From the NCBI GenBank assembly GCA_946221825.1, contig CAMINA010000004.1, positions 1-29,398 on the forward strand: DNA of 29,398 nt, given 5' to 3'. Of the stretch, positions 14,841-22,757 are shown in pieces. The stretch is from an uncultured Nesterenkonia sp. GTDB taxonomy: Bacteria > Actinomycetota > Actinomycetes > Actinomycetales > Micrococcaceae. Every line of letters starts with the position of its first letter. Within the stretch, counting starts at the first letter, position 1. Below the pieces are notes generated by a model. It worked only from the letters and a program-made list of their open reading frames with translations. It did no database searches and was not told the DNA's origin. The position numbers and the translations under genes are program-made.

Positions 14841-14905
14841 TGACGGCGGAGCGGATGGGGAGCTGGTCCAAGGATTCACAGCAGAGCAGGACGAGCGGAG
14901 GTGAC

Positions 14906-15913
14906 ATGGCAGAGCGCGCAGCGGCTGACCGGCATGTGCCGGTGATGATGGACCGCTGCGTCGACCTGCTCCTCCCGGGCGTGGAGAACATCCGCGCACA
15001 GGGCGCCGTCCCTGTGGTCATCGATGCCACGCTCGGCATGGGAGGCCACTCGGAGGCGCTGCTCCGTTCGGGTGAGGACCTCCAGGTCATCGGCCTGGAT
15101 CGGGACCCCCAGGCGCTGGAGATGGCAGGGCAGAGGCTGGACTCCTTCGGCGGCCGGTTTCGCGGAGTCCGCACGGTCTATGACCGTGTGGACGAGGTCG
15201 CCGAGGAACACCTCGAACAGGGCCAGCAGCTTGCGGGGGTCCTGTTCGACCTGGGGGTCTCCTCTCTGCAGCTCGATGAGGCCGAACGCGGATTCGCCTA
15301 CTCCTATGACGCTCCGCTTGATATGCGGATGGACTCCTCCGAGGACTCCCCGGACGAGTCGGTGGCCGAGCTGCTCGCTCGGGTGGGGGAGACGGAGTTG
15401 CGTCGGATCATCCGTGAATACGGTGAGGACCGATCGGCAGGGCGCATCGCCAAAGCCATCGTGGCTCGTCAGCGTGTCACCCCCTTCACCACCACCCAAG
15501 ATCTGGCCCAGGTCATCGACCAGGCTGTCCCCGCTGCGGCCAAGCGCACCGGCGGGCATCCGGCCAAGCGGACGTTCCAGGCCCTGAGGATCGCGGTCAA
15601 CCGCGAGCTCGACGTGCTGGCTGAGGCGCTGCCGCACGCGTTGGACGCGCTCGAGGTCGGCGGCCGGGCAGTGGTCCTCAGCTACCACTCCCTGGAGGAC
15701 CGGATCACCAAGCGCGCCTTCGTCGCTCGGACCTCTTCATCCGCGCCGGCCGGGCTGCCGGTGGAGATGGAGGAGCATAAGCCCACCTTCCGTGCCGTCA
15801 CCCGCGGCGCGGAAGCCCCCGACGAGCAGGAGATCGCGGCCAACCCGCGAGCCGCCTCTGCGAAATGTCGATCAGTTGAGAAGATCAGAACGGCCAGGAG
15901 GAGCGAGCGATGA
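14906..15913 (+). CDS. rsmH: 16S rRNA (cytosine(1402)-N(4))-methyltransferase RsmH
   Basis: A 335-residue SAM-dependent methyltransferase (MraW family) that N4-methylates C1402 in the 16S rRNA decoding centre. It shows RHVPVM near the N-terminus, the SAM-binding DATLGMGGHS (40-49), LDRD (64-67), DLGVSSLQLD (115-124) and GFAYSYDAPLDMRMD (129-143), and near the C-terminus SYHSLEDR. The start is the ATG at 14906, preceded by GGAGGTGA (14897-14904). The longer in-frame start at 14840 lacks a ribosome binding site and lies in a hairpin arm. Its stop overlaps the ftsL start as ATGA. Confidence 0.96.
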   Translation: MAERAAADRHVPVMMDRCVDLLLPGVENIRAQGAVPVVIDATLGMGGHSEALLRSGEDLQVIGLDRDPQALEMAGQRLDSFGGRFRGVRTVYDRVDEVAEEHLEQGQQLAGVLFDLGVSSLQLDEAERGFAYSYDAPLDMRMDSSEDSPDESVAELLARVGETELRRIIREYGEDRSAGRIAKAIVARQRVTPFTTTQDLAQVIDQAVPAAAKRTGGHPAKRTFQALRIAVNRELDVLAEALPHALDALEVGGRAVVLSYHSLEDRITKRAFVARTSSSAPAGLPVEMEEHKPTFRAVTRGAEAPDEQEIAANPRAASAKCRSVEKIRTARRSER

Positions 15914-16581
15914 GCGCAGAAGCACGTGCAGAGGACGCACTGCAGGCTGTCCGTGGCAATACCGCCCGACAGCTGGATTCCGCGCCCCTCGAGGAGCACG
16001 AGGGCCTGCGCTCCGTTCGACCTGCGCTGCGCGCCCTCCCCAAGGTCAAGGAGCGCCAGCGTGGTCTGCTCGCAGGGATCATCGGTCTGCTCGCCGCCGC
16101 CCTGGCCATCGTCCTGGCCGTGAACATCCACATCTCCAGCACGCAGTACCAAGCGGTGGAGCTGCAGAACCAGTACACCGCCCTGAGCCAGCAGAACCAG
16201 GCGCTCTCACAGCAGGTTCAGCACCGTCAGTCCCCGCAGTCCCTCTCGGACAACGCCGTCTCCCTGGGCATGGTCATGCCGTCCTCAGCAGGCTCGTTCG
16301 ACCTGGCCAGCGGTGCCGTCGCCGGTGAGGCAGCTGCGGCAGACTCTTCGGATCGACCCTCGAGCTTCGTCTCCGCTCCGGTCCAGCCCGGAGATGAGGC
16401 CGCCGCACCGGCTGATGTGGCCGAGAAGGTGGCCGGGGCGCCGTCGGGAATGCTCGGCTCCGGCGCGTTGGACACCCTGGCAGGCCCCGTCGGCGGGCAG
16501 AATGGTGGAGAGGCCTCGGGTGCCGAAGAGCCTGCGGAGGACCTCAACGGAGGGACCATCCCGGCCCCCGGTCTGAACTAG
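15910..16581 (+). CDS. ftsL: cell division protein FtsL-like
   Basis: A 223-residue bitopic protein. The cytoplasmic N-terminus (1-50) is followed by one membrane helix (about 52-73), then a Gln-rich heptad-like coiled coil (about 75-107, with LQNQ and SQQNQ repeats). A long Ala/Gly/Ser/Pro-rich and acidic extracytoplasmic tail of about 110 residues ends the protein. Identity rests on topology and on position between rsmH and ftsI, because FtsL sequences diverge strongly. In the divisome FtsL pairs with FtsB/DivIC and helps activate FtsWI. AGGAGG (15898-15903) precedes the ATG by 6 nt, and the start overlaps the rsmH stop as ATGA. The tail is longer than in classic FtsL of about 120 residues. 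Confidence 0.85.
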   Translation: MSAEARAEDALQAVRGNTARQLDSAPLEEHEGLRSVRPALRALPKVKERQRGLLAGIIGLLAAALAIVLAVNIHISSTQYQAVELQNQYTALSQQNQALSQQVQHRQSPQSLSDNAVSLGMVMPSSAGSFDLASGAVAGEAAAADSSDRPSSFVSAPVQPGDEAAAPADVAEKVAGAPSGMLGSGALDTLAGPVGGQNGGEASGAEEPAEDLNGGTIPAPGLN

Positions 16582-16605
16582 CGCCGATAAGGAGGAACCG
16601 CACCT

Positions 16606-18396
16606 ATGGGAGCAGCCTCCGCGGCCCGCGGCGCGACCATGATGTCTCACCGGATGAGGATCGCTCTGGCCTTCATGGCCGTGGTCCTGCTGGTCATGGG
16701 ACTCCGACTCTTCCATGTCCAGGGGTTGGACACCTCGGGCTACGCCCAGGCAGCCGTCTCCGAGCGGCTGCGCAGCGTTCCGGTCCCCGCTGAGCGCGGC
16801 GACATCCTGGATGCCCAAGGCCGCGTGATGGCCACCTCGGTGGACCGTTACGACCTCATCGTGGATCAGCGGCTGGTGGACGACTTCCGGGAGCGGAATG
16901 AGGACACCGGCCTGATGACGACGGTGTCCATCGGCTCAGCCATCGACGAGCTCGCCGCGATCGTGGACGAGGATCCCGACACCTTGGCGGAGCGGATGAC
17001 CGGCGACGCCCACTACGCCGTGGTCGCCGAATCCGTGACCCCCGATGAGCAGGAGCGCGCGATGGAGATCGGCATCCCCGGACTCTACTCCGAGCAGGTT
17101 CCTCAGCGCAGCTACCCCTCCGGGCCGGTCGCTGGCAGCATCCTGGGCTTCATGGGGGAGGACGGCCCGCTCGAAGGCGTCGAGAGCGTCTATGACGGCG
17201 CGCTCTCCGGTCAGGACGGCGAGCGGGTCTACGAGATCGGCGCCAGCGGCGTCCGCATCCCCACTGCGACCTATGAGGAGATCCCGGCCGAGGATGGTCA
17301 GGACGTCCAGCTGACCATCGATCAGGACCTCCAATGGTTCGCCCAGGAGGCCATCGCTCAGAAGACCAACCAGTACAACGCCCAGTGGGGAAATGCCACA
17401 GTGGTGGACCTCGAGAGCGGGGAGATCCTCGCCATGGCTGACTCTGAGACGGTGGACCCCTCCGCCCCGGGCGAGACCGAGGAGCTCTTCCGCCGCCCCC
17501 TGGCCCTGACCCAGGACTTCGAGCCGGGCTCCAGCGGTAAGGCCCTGACCTTCGCCGCGGCGATGGAGGAGGGGACGATGAGCCCCACCGACGAGTTCAC
17601 CGTCCCGGACGAGTACACGGTCGAGGGCGAGACGATCCAGGACGCCCGGCCCCATGAGGACTACGAGATGACCGCGGCAGGCATCTTCGCCCGGTCCTAC
17701 AACACCGGCACGGTGATGATCGGCAATGAGCTGGATGAGCAGACGCGCTATGAGTACATGCGCGATGTCGGGCTCGGCGAACCCATCGACATCGGTCTGG
17801 GGATCGACGGTGAATCCATCCTGCGACCCCCGGACGAATGGGACCGGCGCCAGCCGCTGAGCACACAGTTCGGCCAGGGCTACACCAGCACGGTCCTCCA
17901 CACCGTCCAGCAATATCAGACCTTGGCCAACGACGGCGTCCATGTGCCGCTGAGCATCGTGGACTCCTATGTGGACTCAGAGGGCGACGCCGAGCCCTAT
18001 GAGGCCGGTGAGCCTCATCGGATCTTCTCCTCGGAGACCTCTGAGGAGATGATGCGGATGCTCGAGGGCGTCGTGCAGTACGGCAGCGCCCCGGGGGCCG
18101 CCATCGAGGGATACCGCGTCGGCGGCAAGACGGGCTCAGCCGAGGCGGCTGGGGAGTCGGGCGGCTTCGACGGCTACACGATGTCCTTCGTCGGCGTCGC
18201 CCCGCTGGACGATCCGCAGTATCTTGTCTCGGTGGCCGTGCACCGGCCCCAAGGTGAGTGGGGTGACTGGGAGGTCACCGACACCTTCCAGCAGATCATG
18301 AGCCACACGCTGAGCACCTACAACGTGCCGCCCAGCGGCGCCGAGGAGGAGAGCTACGACGGCTTCGTCGGGGATAATCAGGACCAGGCCTGGTGA
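16606..18396 (+). CDS. ftsI: septal peptidoglycan transpeptidase FtsI (PBP3, class B)
   Basis: A 596-residue class B penicillin-binding protein. One membrane helix (about 16-35) is followed by the pedestal domain with RGDILDAQGRVMA (64-76), then the transpeptidase domain. The active-site motifs are SSGK (309-312, SxxK with Ser309), SYN (364-366) and KTGS (508-511). It crosslinks septal peptidoglycan together with FtsW. There is no C-terminal PASTA domain. The extracytoplasmic part is strongly acidic. A GGAGG ribosome binding site ends 10 nt before the ATG, and the gene starts 24 nt after ftsL. The length is normal for actinobacterial FtsI. Confidence 0.95.
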   Translation: MGAASAARGATMMSHRMRIALAFMAVVLLVMGLRLFHVQGLDTSGYAQAAVSERLRSVPVPAERGDILDAQGRVMATSVDRYDLIVDQRLVDDFRERNEDTGLMTTVSIGSAIDELAAIVDEDPDTLAERMTGDAHYAVVAESVTPDEQERAMEIGIPGLYSEQVPQRSYPSGPVAGSILGFMGEDGPLEGVESVYDGALSGQDGERVYEIGASGVRIPTATYEEIPAEDGQDVQLTIDQDLQWFAQEAIAQKTNQYNAQWGNATVVDLESGEILAMADSETVDPSAPGETEELFRRPLALTQDFEPGSSGKALTFAAAMEEGTMSPTDEFTVPDEYTVEGETIQDARPHEDYEMTAAGIFARSYNTGTVMIGNELDEQTRYEYMRDVGLGEPIDIGLGIDGESILRPPDEWDRRQPLSTQFGQGYTSTVLHTVQQYQTLANDGVHVPLSIVDSYVDSEGDAEPYEAGEPHRIFSSETSEEMMRMLEGVVQYGSAPGAAIEGYRVGGKTGSAEAAGESGGFDGYTMSFVGVAPLDDPQYLVSVAVHRPQGEWGDWEVTDTFQQIMSHTLSTYNVPPSGAEEESYDGFVGDNQDQAW

Positions 18397-18431
18397 CCTG
18401 CAGGCCCCGCAGCCTTTGGGGCGTCCGCCCC
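18387..18431 (+). other. two short hairpins in the ftsI-murE gap
   Basis: GGCCTG/CAGGCC (18387-18392 and 18401-18406) flanks the ftsI stop codon. GGGGC/GCCCC (18418-18422 and 18427-18431) has a 4-nt loop. There is no T tract. These may be RNA-stability elements inside the operon; true termination seems unlikely given the cotranscribed genes. Confidence 0.4.
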
Positions 18432-18466
18432 TGCCCGACCCACGACATTTCGGAATGAGAGAAGCT

Positions 18467-20152
18467 ATGCCCCCATCAGAGACCCACCTCTCCGTCGCCG
18501 AGCAGGACAGTGTGCTCCGGCCCCAGCGGGTGGTGGGAACCGACGTCGGGCAGCTGCGTGAGATGCTCCACGGGCTGGGCTACGATCCGCTGCTGACCCC
18601 GGTCAGCGGGGCGGCGGAGAAGGTCCGGCTCACCGGTGCGGCGATGAACCCCAAGGCGGTCGGGCCGGGGGATCTCTTCGTCGCCGTCTCCGGGGCCCGT
18701 GCCCACGGCGCAGACTTCGTCCGCGACGCCGTCGACGCCGGTGCCGCCGCCGTGCTCACCGACGCTGCCGGGCTGGACAAGGTCCGTGATGCGGTGGGCT
18801 ACGTCCTGCCGGTCCTGCAGGTGGAGAAGGTCCGCGATGCCGCCGGACCGGCGGCCGCTGCGATCTGCGGGAACACTGCTGACTCCGGTCCCGCCCTCTT
18901 CGGCGTGACGGGCACCAACGGCAAGACCACGACCTCCTACTTCCTGCGCTCGCTGTTGGACCAGGTGATGTCTCGCAGGGAGAAGCTCACCGGGCTCATC
19001 GGCACCATCGAGATCGCCGCCGGACAGGAGACCATCCCCTCGCAGCTGACCACGCCGGAAGCGGTCCAGCTGCACAGCCTCATGGCACTGTTCCGCGAAC
19101 GCGGCGTGGGGGCCGCGGCCATGGAGGTCTCCTCGCATGCCATCACCTACCACCGCACCTCAGGGCTCTTCTACGACGTGGCCGGCTTCACCAACCTCAC
19201 CCAGGACCACTTGGACCTCCACGGCTCCATGGAGGAGTACTTCGAGGCCAAGGCACAGCTCTTCGCCCGGCGCCGGACCCGCACCTCGGTGATCACCGTG
19301 GACGATCCATGGGGCCATCAGATGGCTTCGGCGGCCTCCGGCGATGTGGTGACCTTGGCCACTGCTGGTCAGCCGGCGGAGGTGGACTGGGAGGTCCTCG
19401 ACGTCGAGCCCTCCGGACTGGGACACGCCTTCACACTTCATCACGCCCGCAGCGGTGAGCGGATCCGGACCCGGACCGGCCTGCCGGGACGCTTCAACGT
19501 CTCCAACGCTGCGCTGGCCGCAGTCATGGTCCTGGAGTCCAAGAACGCCGAATACAGTCGTGAGGAGGTCGTGGAGGCCCTCGAGCAGGGAGACCCCTTC
19601 ACCATCAGCGTCCCCGGACGCATGCAGGTCATCGGCACCTCGCCGGCGGCCATCGTAGACTTCGCCCACAACCCGGACGCCATGATCCGCACCTTGGAGG
19701 CGGCCTCCGAGGCTCGCCGCGGCGACGGCAGGATCATCCTGGTCATCGGCGCGGCGGGGGAGCGGGATCGTTCCAAACGTCCGACCATGGGCGCGATCGC
19801 AGTGCGTATGGCCGACCATGTGATCATCAGTGATGACGATCCCCACGGGGAAGACCCTGCCCAGATCCGCGAGGAGCTCATGCTCGGCGCGCAGGAGGCC
19901 GTGGAGCTGGGCGAGCTGAGCACCGTGCTGGAGGAGGTCTCGCCTCGGGCCGAGGCCATCGAGCGCGCCGTCTCATCGGCCTCTCATGACGACACCATTA
20001 TCCTTGCTGGCCGGGGTCATGAGGTCTATCAGGACTTCGCCGGCGAGCGGCGCCCCATCGATGACCGGGCCGAGCTGCGAGAGGCCTTGGTCCGCCACGG
20101 CTTCACGCCGCTGGAGGACGCCGGTCATCAGAACGGAGGAGAGAGAGCATGA
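18467..20152 (+). CDS. murE: UDP-N-acetylmuramoyl-tripeptide synthetase MurE
   Basis: A 561-residue Mur ligase that adds the third amino acid to UDP-MurNAc-L-Ala-D-Glu. The ATP loop GTNGKTTT is at 149-156, the carbamylated-lysine segment is EAKAQLF (Lys262), and VDFAHNPDAM is at 397-406. The amino-acid-selecting loop reads DDDPHGEDP (456-464) instead of the DNPR that binds meso-diaminopimelate. This points to another substrate, most likely L-lysine, as in Micrococcaceae peptidoglycan. The ATG at 18467 is chosen for its GAGAGAAG ribosome binding site; in-frame starts at 18416 and 18455 lack one. The stop overlaps the murF start as ATGA. Confidence 0.94.
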   Translation: MPPSETHLSVAEQDSVLRPQRVVGTDVGQLREMLHGLGYDPLLTPVSGAAEKVRLTGAAMNPKAVGPGDLFVAVSGARAHGADFVRDAVDAGAAAVLTDAAGLDKVRDAVGYVLPVLQVEKVRDAAGPAAAAICGNTADSGPALFGVTGTNGKTTTSYFLRSLLDQVMSRREKLTGLIGTIEIAAGQETIPSQLTTPEAVQLHSLMALFRERGVGAAAMEVSSHAITYHRTSGLFYDVAGFTNLTQDHLDLHGSMEEYFEAKAQLFARRRTRTSVITVDDPWGHQMASAASGDVVTLATAGQPAEVDWEVLDVEPSGLGHAFTLHHARSGERIRTRTGLPGRFNVSNAALAAVMVLESKNAEYSREEVVEALEQGDPFTISVPGRMQVIGTSPAAIVDFAHNPDAMIRTLEAASEARRGDGRIILVIGAAGERDRSKRPTMGAIAVRMADHVIISDDDPHGEDPAQIREELMLGAQEAVELGELSTVLEEVSPRAEAIERAVSSASHDDTIILAGRGHEVYQDFAGERRPIDDRAELREALVRHGFTPLEDAGHQNGGERA

Positions 20153-21657
20153 TCGAGCTGACTGCCGCCGAGGTGGCATCAGCGGTGTCGGGACGCCTGC
20201 GCGGCGTCACCGATCCGGACGGTCTGATCGTGGACGCGGCCGACACCGATTCCAGGAACATGGCCGGCGGGGCCGCAGGACACGGAGCCCTGTTCATCGC
20301 CAAGCCGGGTGAGGTCACCGACGGCCACCGCTTCATCGACGCGGCGCTGGAGTCCGGCGCACGCCTCGTGCTGGCCGAGCGCGAGACTGATGCGTCCGAC
20401 GGCACTGCCCATCCTGCGGTGATCGTCGAGGACGTCGTCGCGGCCATGGGCCGGCTGGCGGCAGAGATCGTGGCGCGCATCAGGGCCCACTCGGAGACCA
20501 CTGTCATCGGGATCACCGGATCGGCGGGCAAGACCACCACGAAGGATCTGCTGAAGTCCCTGGTGGAGCCGGAGGGCCCCACCGTCGCTCCACAGGGCTC
20601 CTACAACGGCGAGGTGGGCCTGCCGCTGACCATCTTCACCGCCTCCCTGGACACCCGGTACCTGGTCCTGGAGATGGGGGCGGACGCACCCGGAAACATC
20701 CGTCAGCTCTGCGAGATCGTCACCCCGGACATCGGAGTGGTGCTCATGGTCGGCTCTGCCCATGCGGGTCGGTTCGGCGGCGCCGATAAGATCGCCCAGA
20801 CCAAGGGGGAGCTGGCCGAGGCCGTGCCGGCCGCGGGCCACGTCATCCTCAACGCCGACGACGTCCAGGTCAGCGCTATGGCGGAGCGTGCCCACGCCCC
20901 CATCACCTGGTTCGGCGAGGTTGAGCAGGTCGATCTGCAGGCGCAGTCCCTGACCCTCGACGACGCCGGCCACCCTGACTTCACCCTGGTCCGGCACTCC
21001 GCGGCCGGCGCCACCGGCATCCGTGTGGTCAGCGGCCTGACCGGCGCTCATCACGTGACCAATCTCTTGGCGGCCGCCGCAGCGGCCCTGCGCGCCGGCG
21101 TCGCCTTCGAGCAGATCGCCCAGCGGCTGAACGGGCTCGGCCCCGGATCCCGCTGGCGCATGGAGCGCACGGAGCGACCTGACGGCGTCACCGTCATCAA
21201 CGACGCCTATAACGCCAATCCCGAGTCCATGCGTGAGGCGCTGAAGACCCTGGCCCGTATCACCCGGCCCCAGGAGGGTCCCCAGCGTCGCAGCGTGGCC
21301 GTGCTCGGCGCGATGCTCGAGCTCGGTGATGAGCACACCGTCCGGCACATCCAGCTCGGTGAGACGGTGGTGCGCCTGAACATCTCCCAGCTGCTGGTGG
21401 TGGGTGAGGACGCCTACCAGCTCTACCGCGGCGCCGTGGCAGAGGGCAGCTGGAACGAGGAGGCCCACTGGGTGGAGACCCTGGAGGAGGCTGAGGAATA
21501 CCTCAGCCGCGAGCTCCGCGCCGGAGACGTCGTGTTGTTCAAGTCCTCCAACGGCGCGGGCCTTAGACTTCTTGGAGAGAGGGTCGCGGCGAGTACCGGT
21601 GCTGTCGCGAGCGCAGACGACCTCATCGGAGATGGGAAGGCAGGTTCGCAGTGCTAG
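20149..21657 (+). CDS. murF: UDP-N-acetylmuramoyl-tripeptide--D-alanyl-D-alanine ligase MurF
   Basis: A 502-residue Mur ligase that attaches D-Ala-D-Ala to the UDP-MurNAc-tripeptide. The ATP loop is GITGSAGKTTTKD (121-133), with the Ser/Ala-Gly variant typical of MurF. Further conserved segments are EMGAD, NDAYNANPESM and the C-terminal LFKSSNGAGL. GGAGGAGAG upstream serves as ribosome binding site inside the murE end, and the ATG overlaps the murE stop. The 3' end overlaps mraY by 7 nt. Confidence 0.95.
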   Translation: MIELTAAEVASAVSGRLRGVTDPDGLIVDAADTDSRNMAGGAAGHGALFIAKPGEVTDGHRFIDAALESGARLVLAERETDASDGTAHPAVIVEDVVAAMGRLAAEIVARIRAHSETTVIGITGSAGKTTTKDLLKSLVEPEGPTVAPQGSYNGEVGLPLTIFTASLDTRYLVLEMGADAPGNIRQLCEIVTPDIGVVLMVGSAHAGRFGGADKIAQTKGELAEAVPAAGHVILNADDVQVSAMAERAHAPITWFGEVEQVDLQAQSLTLDDAGHPDFTLVRHSAAGATGIRVVSGLTGAHHVTNLLAAAAAALRAGVAFEQIAQRLNGLGPGSRWRMERTERPDGVTVINDAYNANPESMREALKTLARITRPQEGPQRRSVAVLGAMLELGDEHTVRHIQLGETVVRLNISQLLVVGEDAYQLYRGAVAEGSWNEEAHWVETLEEAEEYLSRELRAGDVVLFKSSNGAGLRLLGERVAASTGAVASADDLIGDGKAGSQC

Positions 21658-22757
21658 GTGTAGTGATCGGCTCCGGCCTGGGGCTGCTCCTGACGCTGCT
21701 CGGCACCCCGCTGTTCATCCGGCTGCTGGTCAAGCGCGGCTACGGACAGTTCATCCGAGACGACGGGCCCACATCCCACCACGTCAAGCGCGGCACCCCC
21801 ACCATGGGCGGTGCCGTCATCCTGGTGGCGGTGGTGCTGGCCTATCTCGGCGCCCATGCCTTCCTGCTGATGACCAACAACGCCGCCCAGGGCCCCACAG
21901 CCTCGGGGCTGCTTCTGCTGCTGCTGATGGTCGGGATGGGTCTGGTCGGCTTCGCCGATGACTTCGCCAAGATCAGTCGGAAGCAGTCTCTGGGGCTGAC
22001 TCCCTGGGCGAAGATCCTGGGTCAGGGCCTGGTCGGTGTGCTCTTCGCCGTGCTGGCGCTGAACTTCCCCAACCCGGAGGGGCAGACCCCGGGATCCACC
22101 GCTATCTCCTTCGTGCGCGAGACCGCTCTGGACCTGGCCTTCGCCGGGCCGATCATCGGCGGCATCCTCTTCGTCATCTGGGCCAACCTGATCAACACTG
22201 CGGCCACCAACGCGGTGAACCTGACCGACGGACTCGACGGGCTGGCCGCCGCGGCCACCGCTATGGTCACCGCGGCCTATACGATCATCGCGATCTGGCA
22301 GTCCAACCAGGGATGCGGGATGTCCCGTGCGGTGGACGAGGTCTGCTACGAGGTCCGTGACCCGATGGACATGGCCATGCTGGCCGGCGTCATCACCGGT
22401 GCCCTGGTCGGCTTCCTGTGGTGGAACACCTCACCGGCCAAGATCTTCATGGGCGATACGGGATCGCTGGCCCTGGGCGGTGCCCTGGCAGGCTTCGCCA
22501 TCCTGACCCACACTCAGCTGCTGTTCATCGTGCTCGGCGGCCTCTTCGTGATCATCACCTGTTCCGTGATCATCCAGGTCGGTTACTTCAAGCTCTCCGG
22601 CGGCAAGCGAATCTTCAAGATGGCTCCGCTGCAGCACCACTTCGAACTCAAGGGGTGGGCCGAGGTCACTGTGGTGGTCCGCTTCTGGATCATCGGAGCA
22701 GTGGCCGTCGGCCTCGGCCTGGCCGTGTTCTACGGAGAATGGGTGGTCACTCAGTGA
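21651..22757 (+). CDS. mraY: phospho-N-acetylmuramoyl-pentapeptide transferase MraY
   Basis: A 368-residue polytopic membrane enzyme. It transfers phospho-MurNAc-pentapeptide to undecaprenyl phosphate and so makes lipid I. About ten membrane helices are apparent. Family motifs are KRGTPTMGG (46-54), FADDFAK (101-107) with the paired aspartates, NAVNLTDGLDGLA (187-199), FMGDTGSLALGG and the late HHFELKGW. The GTG start overlaps the murF stop; GGAAGG and CAGG lie upstream as a modest ribosome binding site. The stop overlaps the murD start as GTGA. The length is normal. Confidence 0.96.
   Translation: MLGVVIGSGLGLLLTLLGTPLFIRLLVKRGYGQFIRDDGPTSHHVKRGTPTMGGAVILVAVVLAYLGAHAFLLMTNNAAQGPTASGLLLLLLMVGMGLVGFADDFAKISRKQSLGLTPWAKILGQGLVGVLFAVLALNFPNPEGQTPGSTAISFVRETALDLAFAGPIIGGILFVIWANLINTAATNAVNLTDGLDGLAAAATAMVTAAYTIIAIWQSNQGCGMSRAVDEVCYEVRDPMDMAMLAGVITGALVGFLWWNTSPAKIFMGDTGSLALGGALAGFAILTHTQLLFIVLGGLFVIITCSVIIQVGYFKLSGGKRIFKMAPLQHHFELKGWAEVTVVVRFWIIGAVAVGLGLAVFYGEWVVTQ

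Noticed and set aside
14840..14905. Longer rsmH start
   Set aside because: It begins at a hairpin arm without a ribosome binding site, while GGAGGTGA directly precedes the ATG at 14906.
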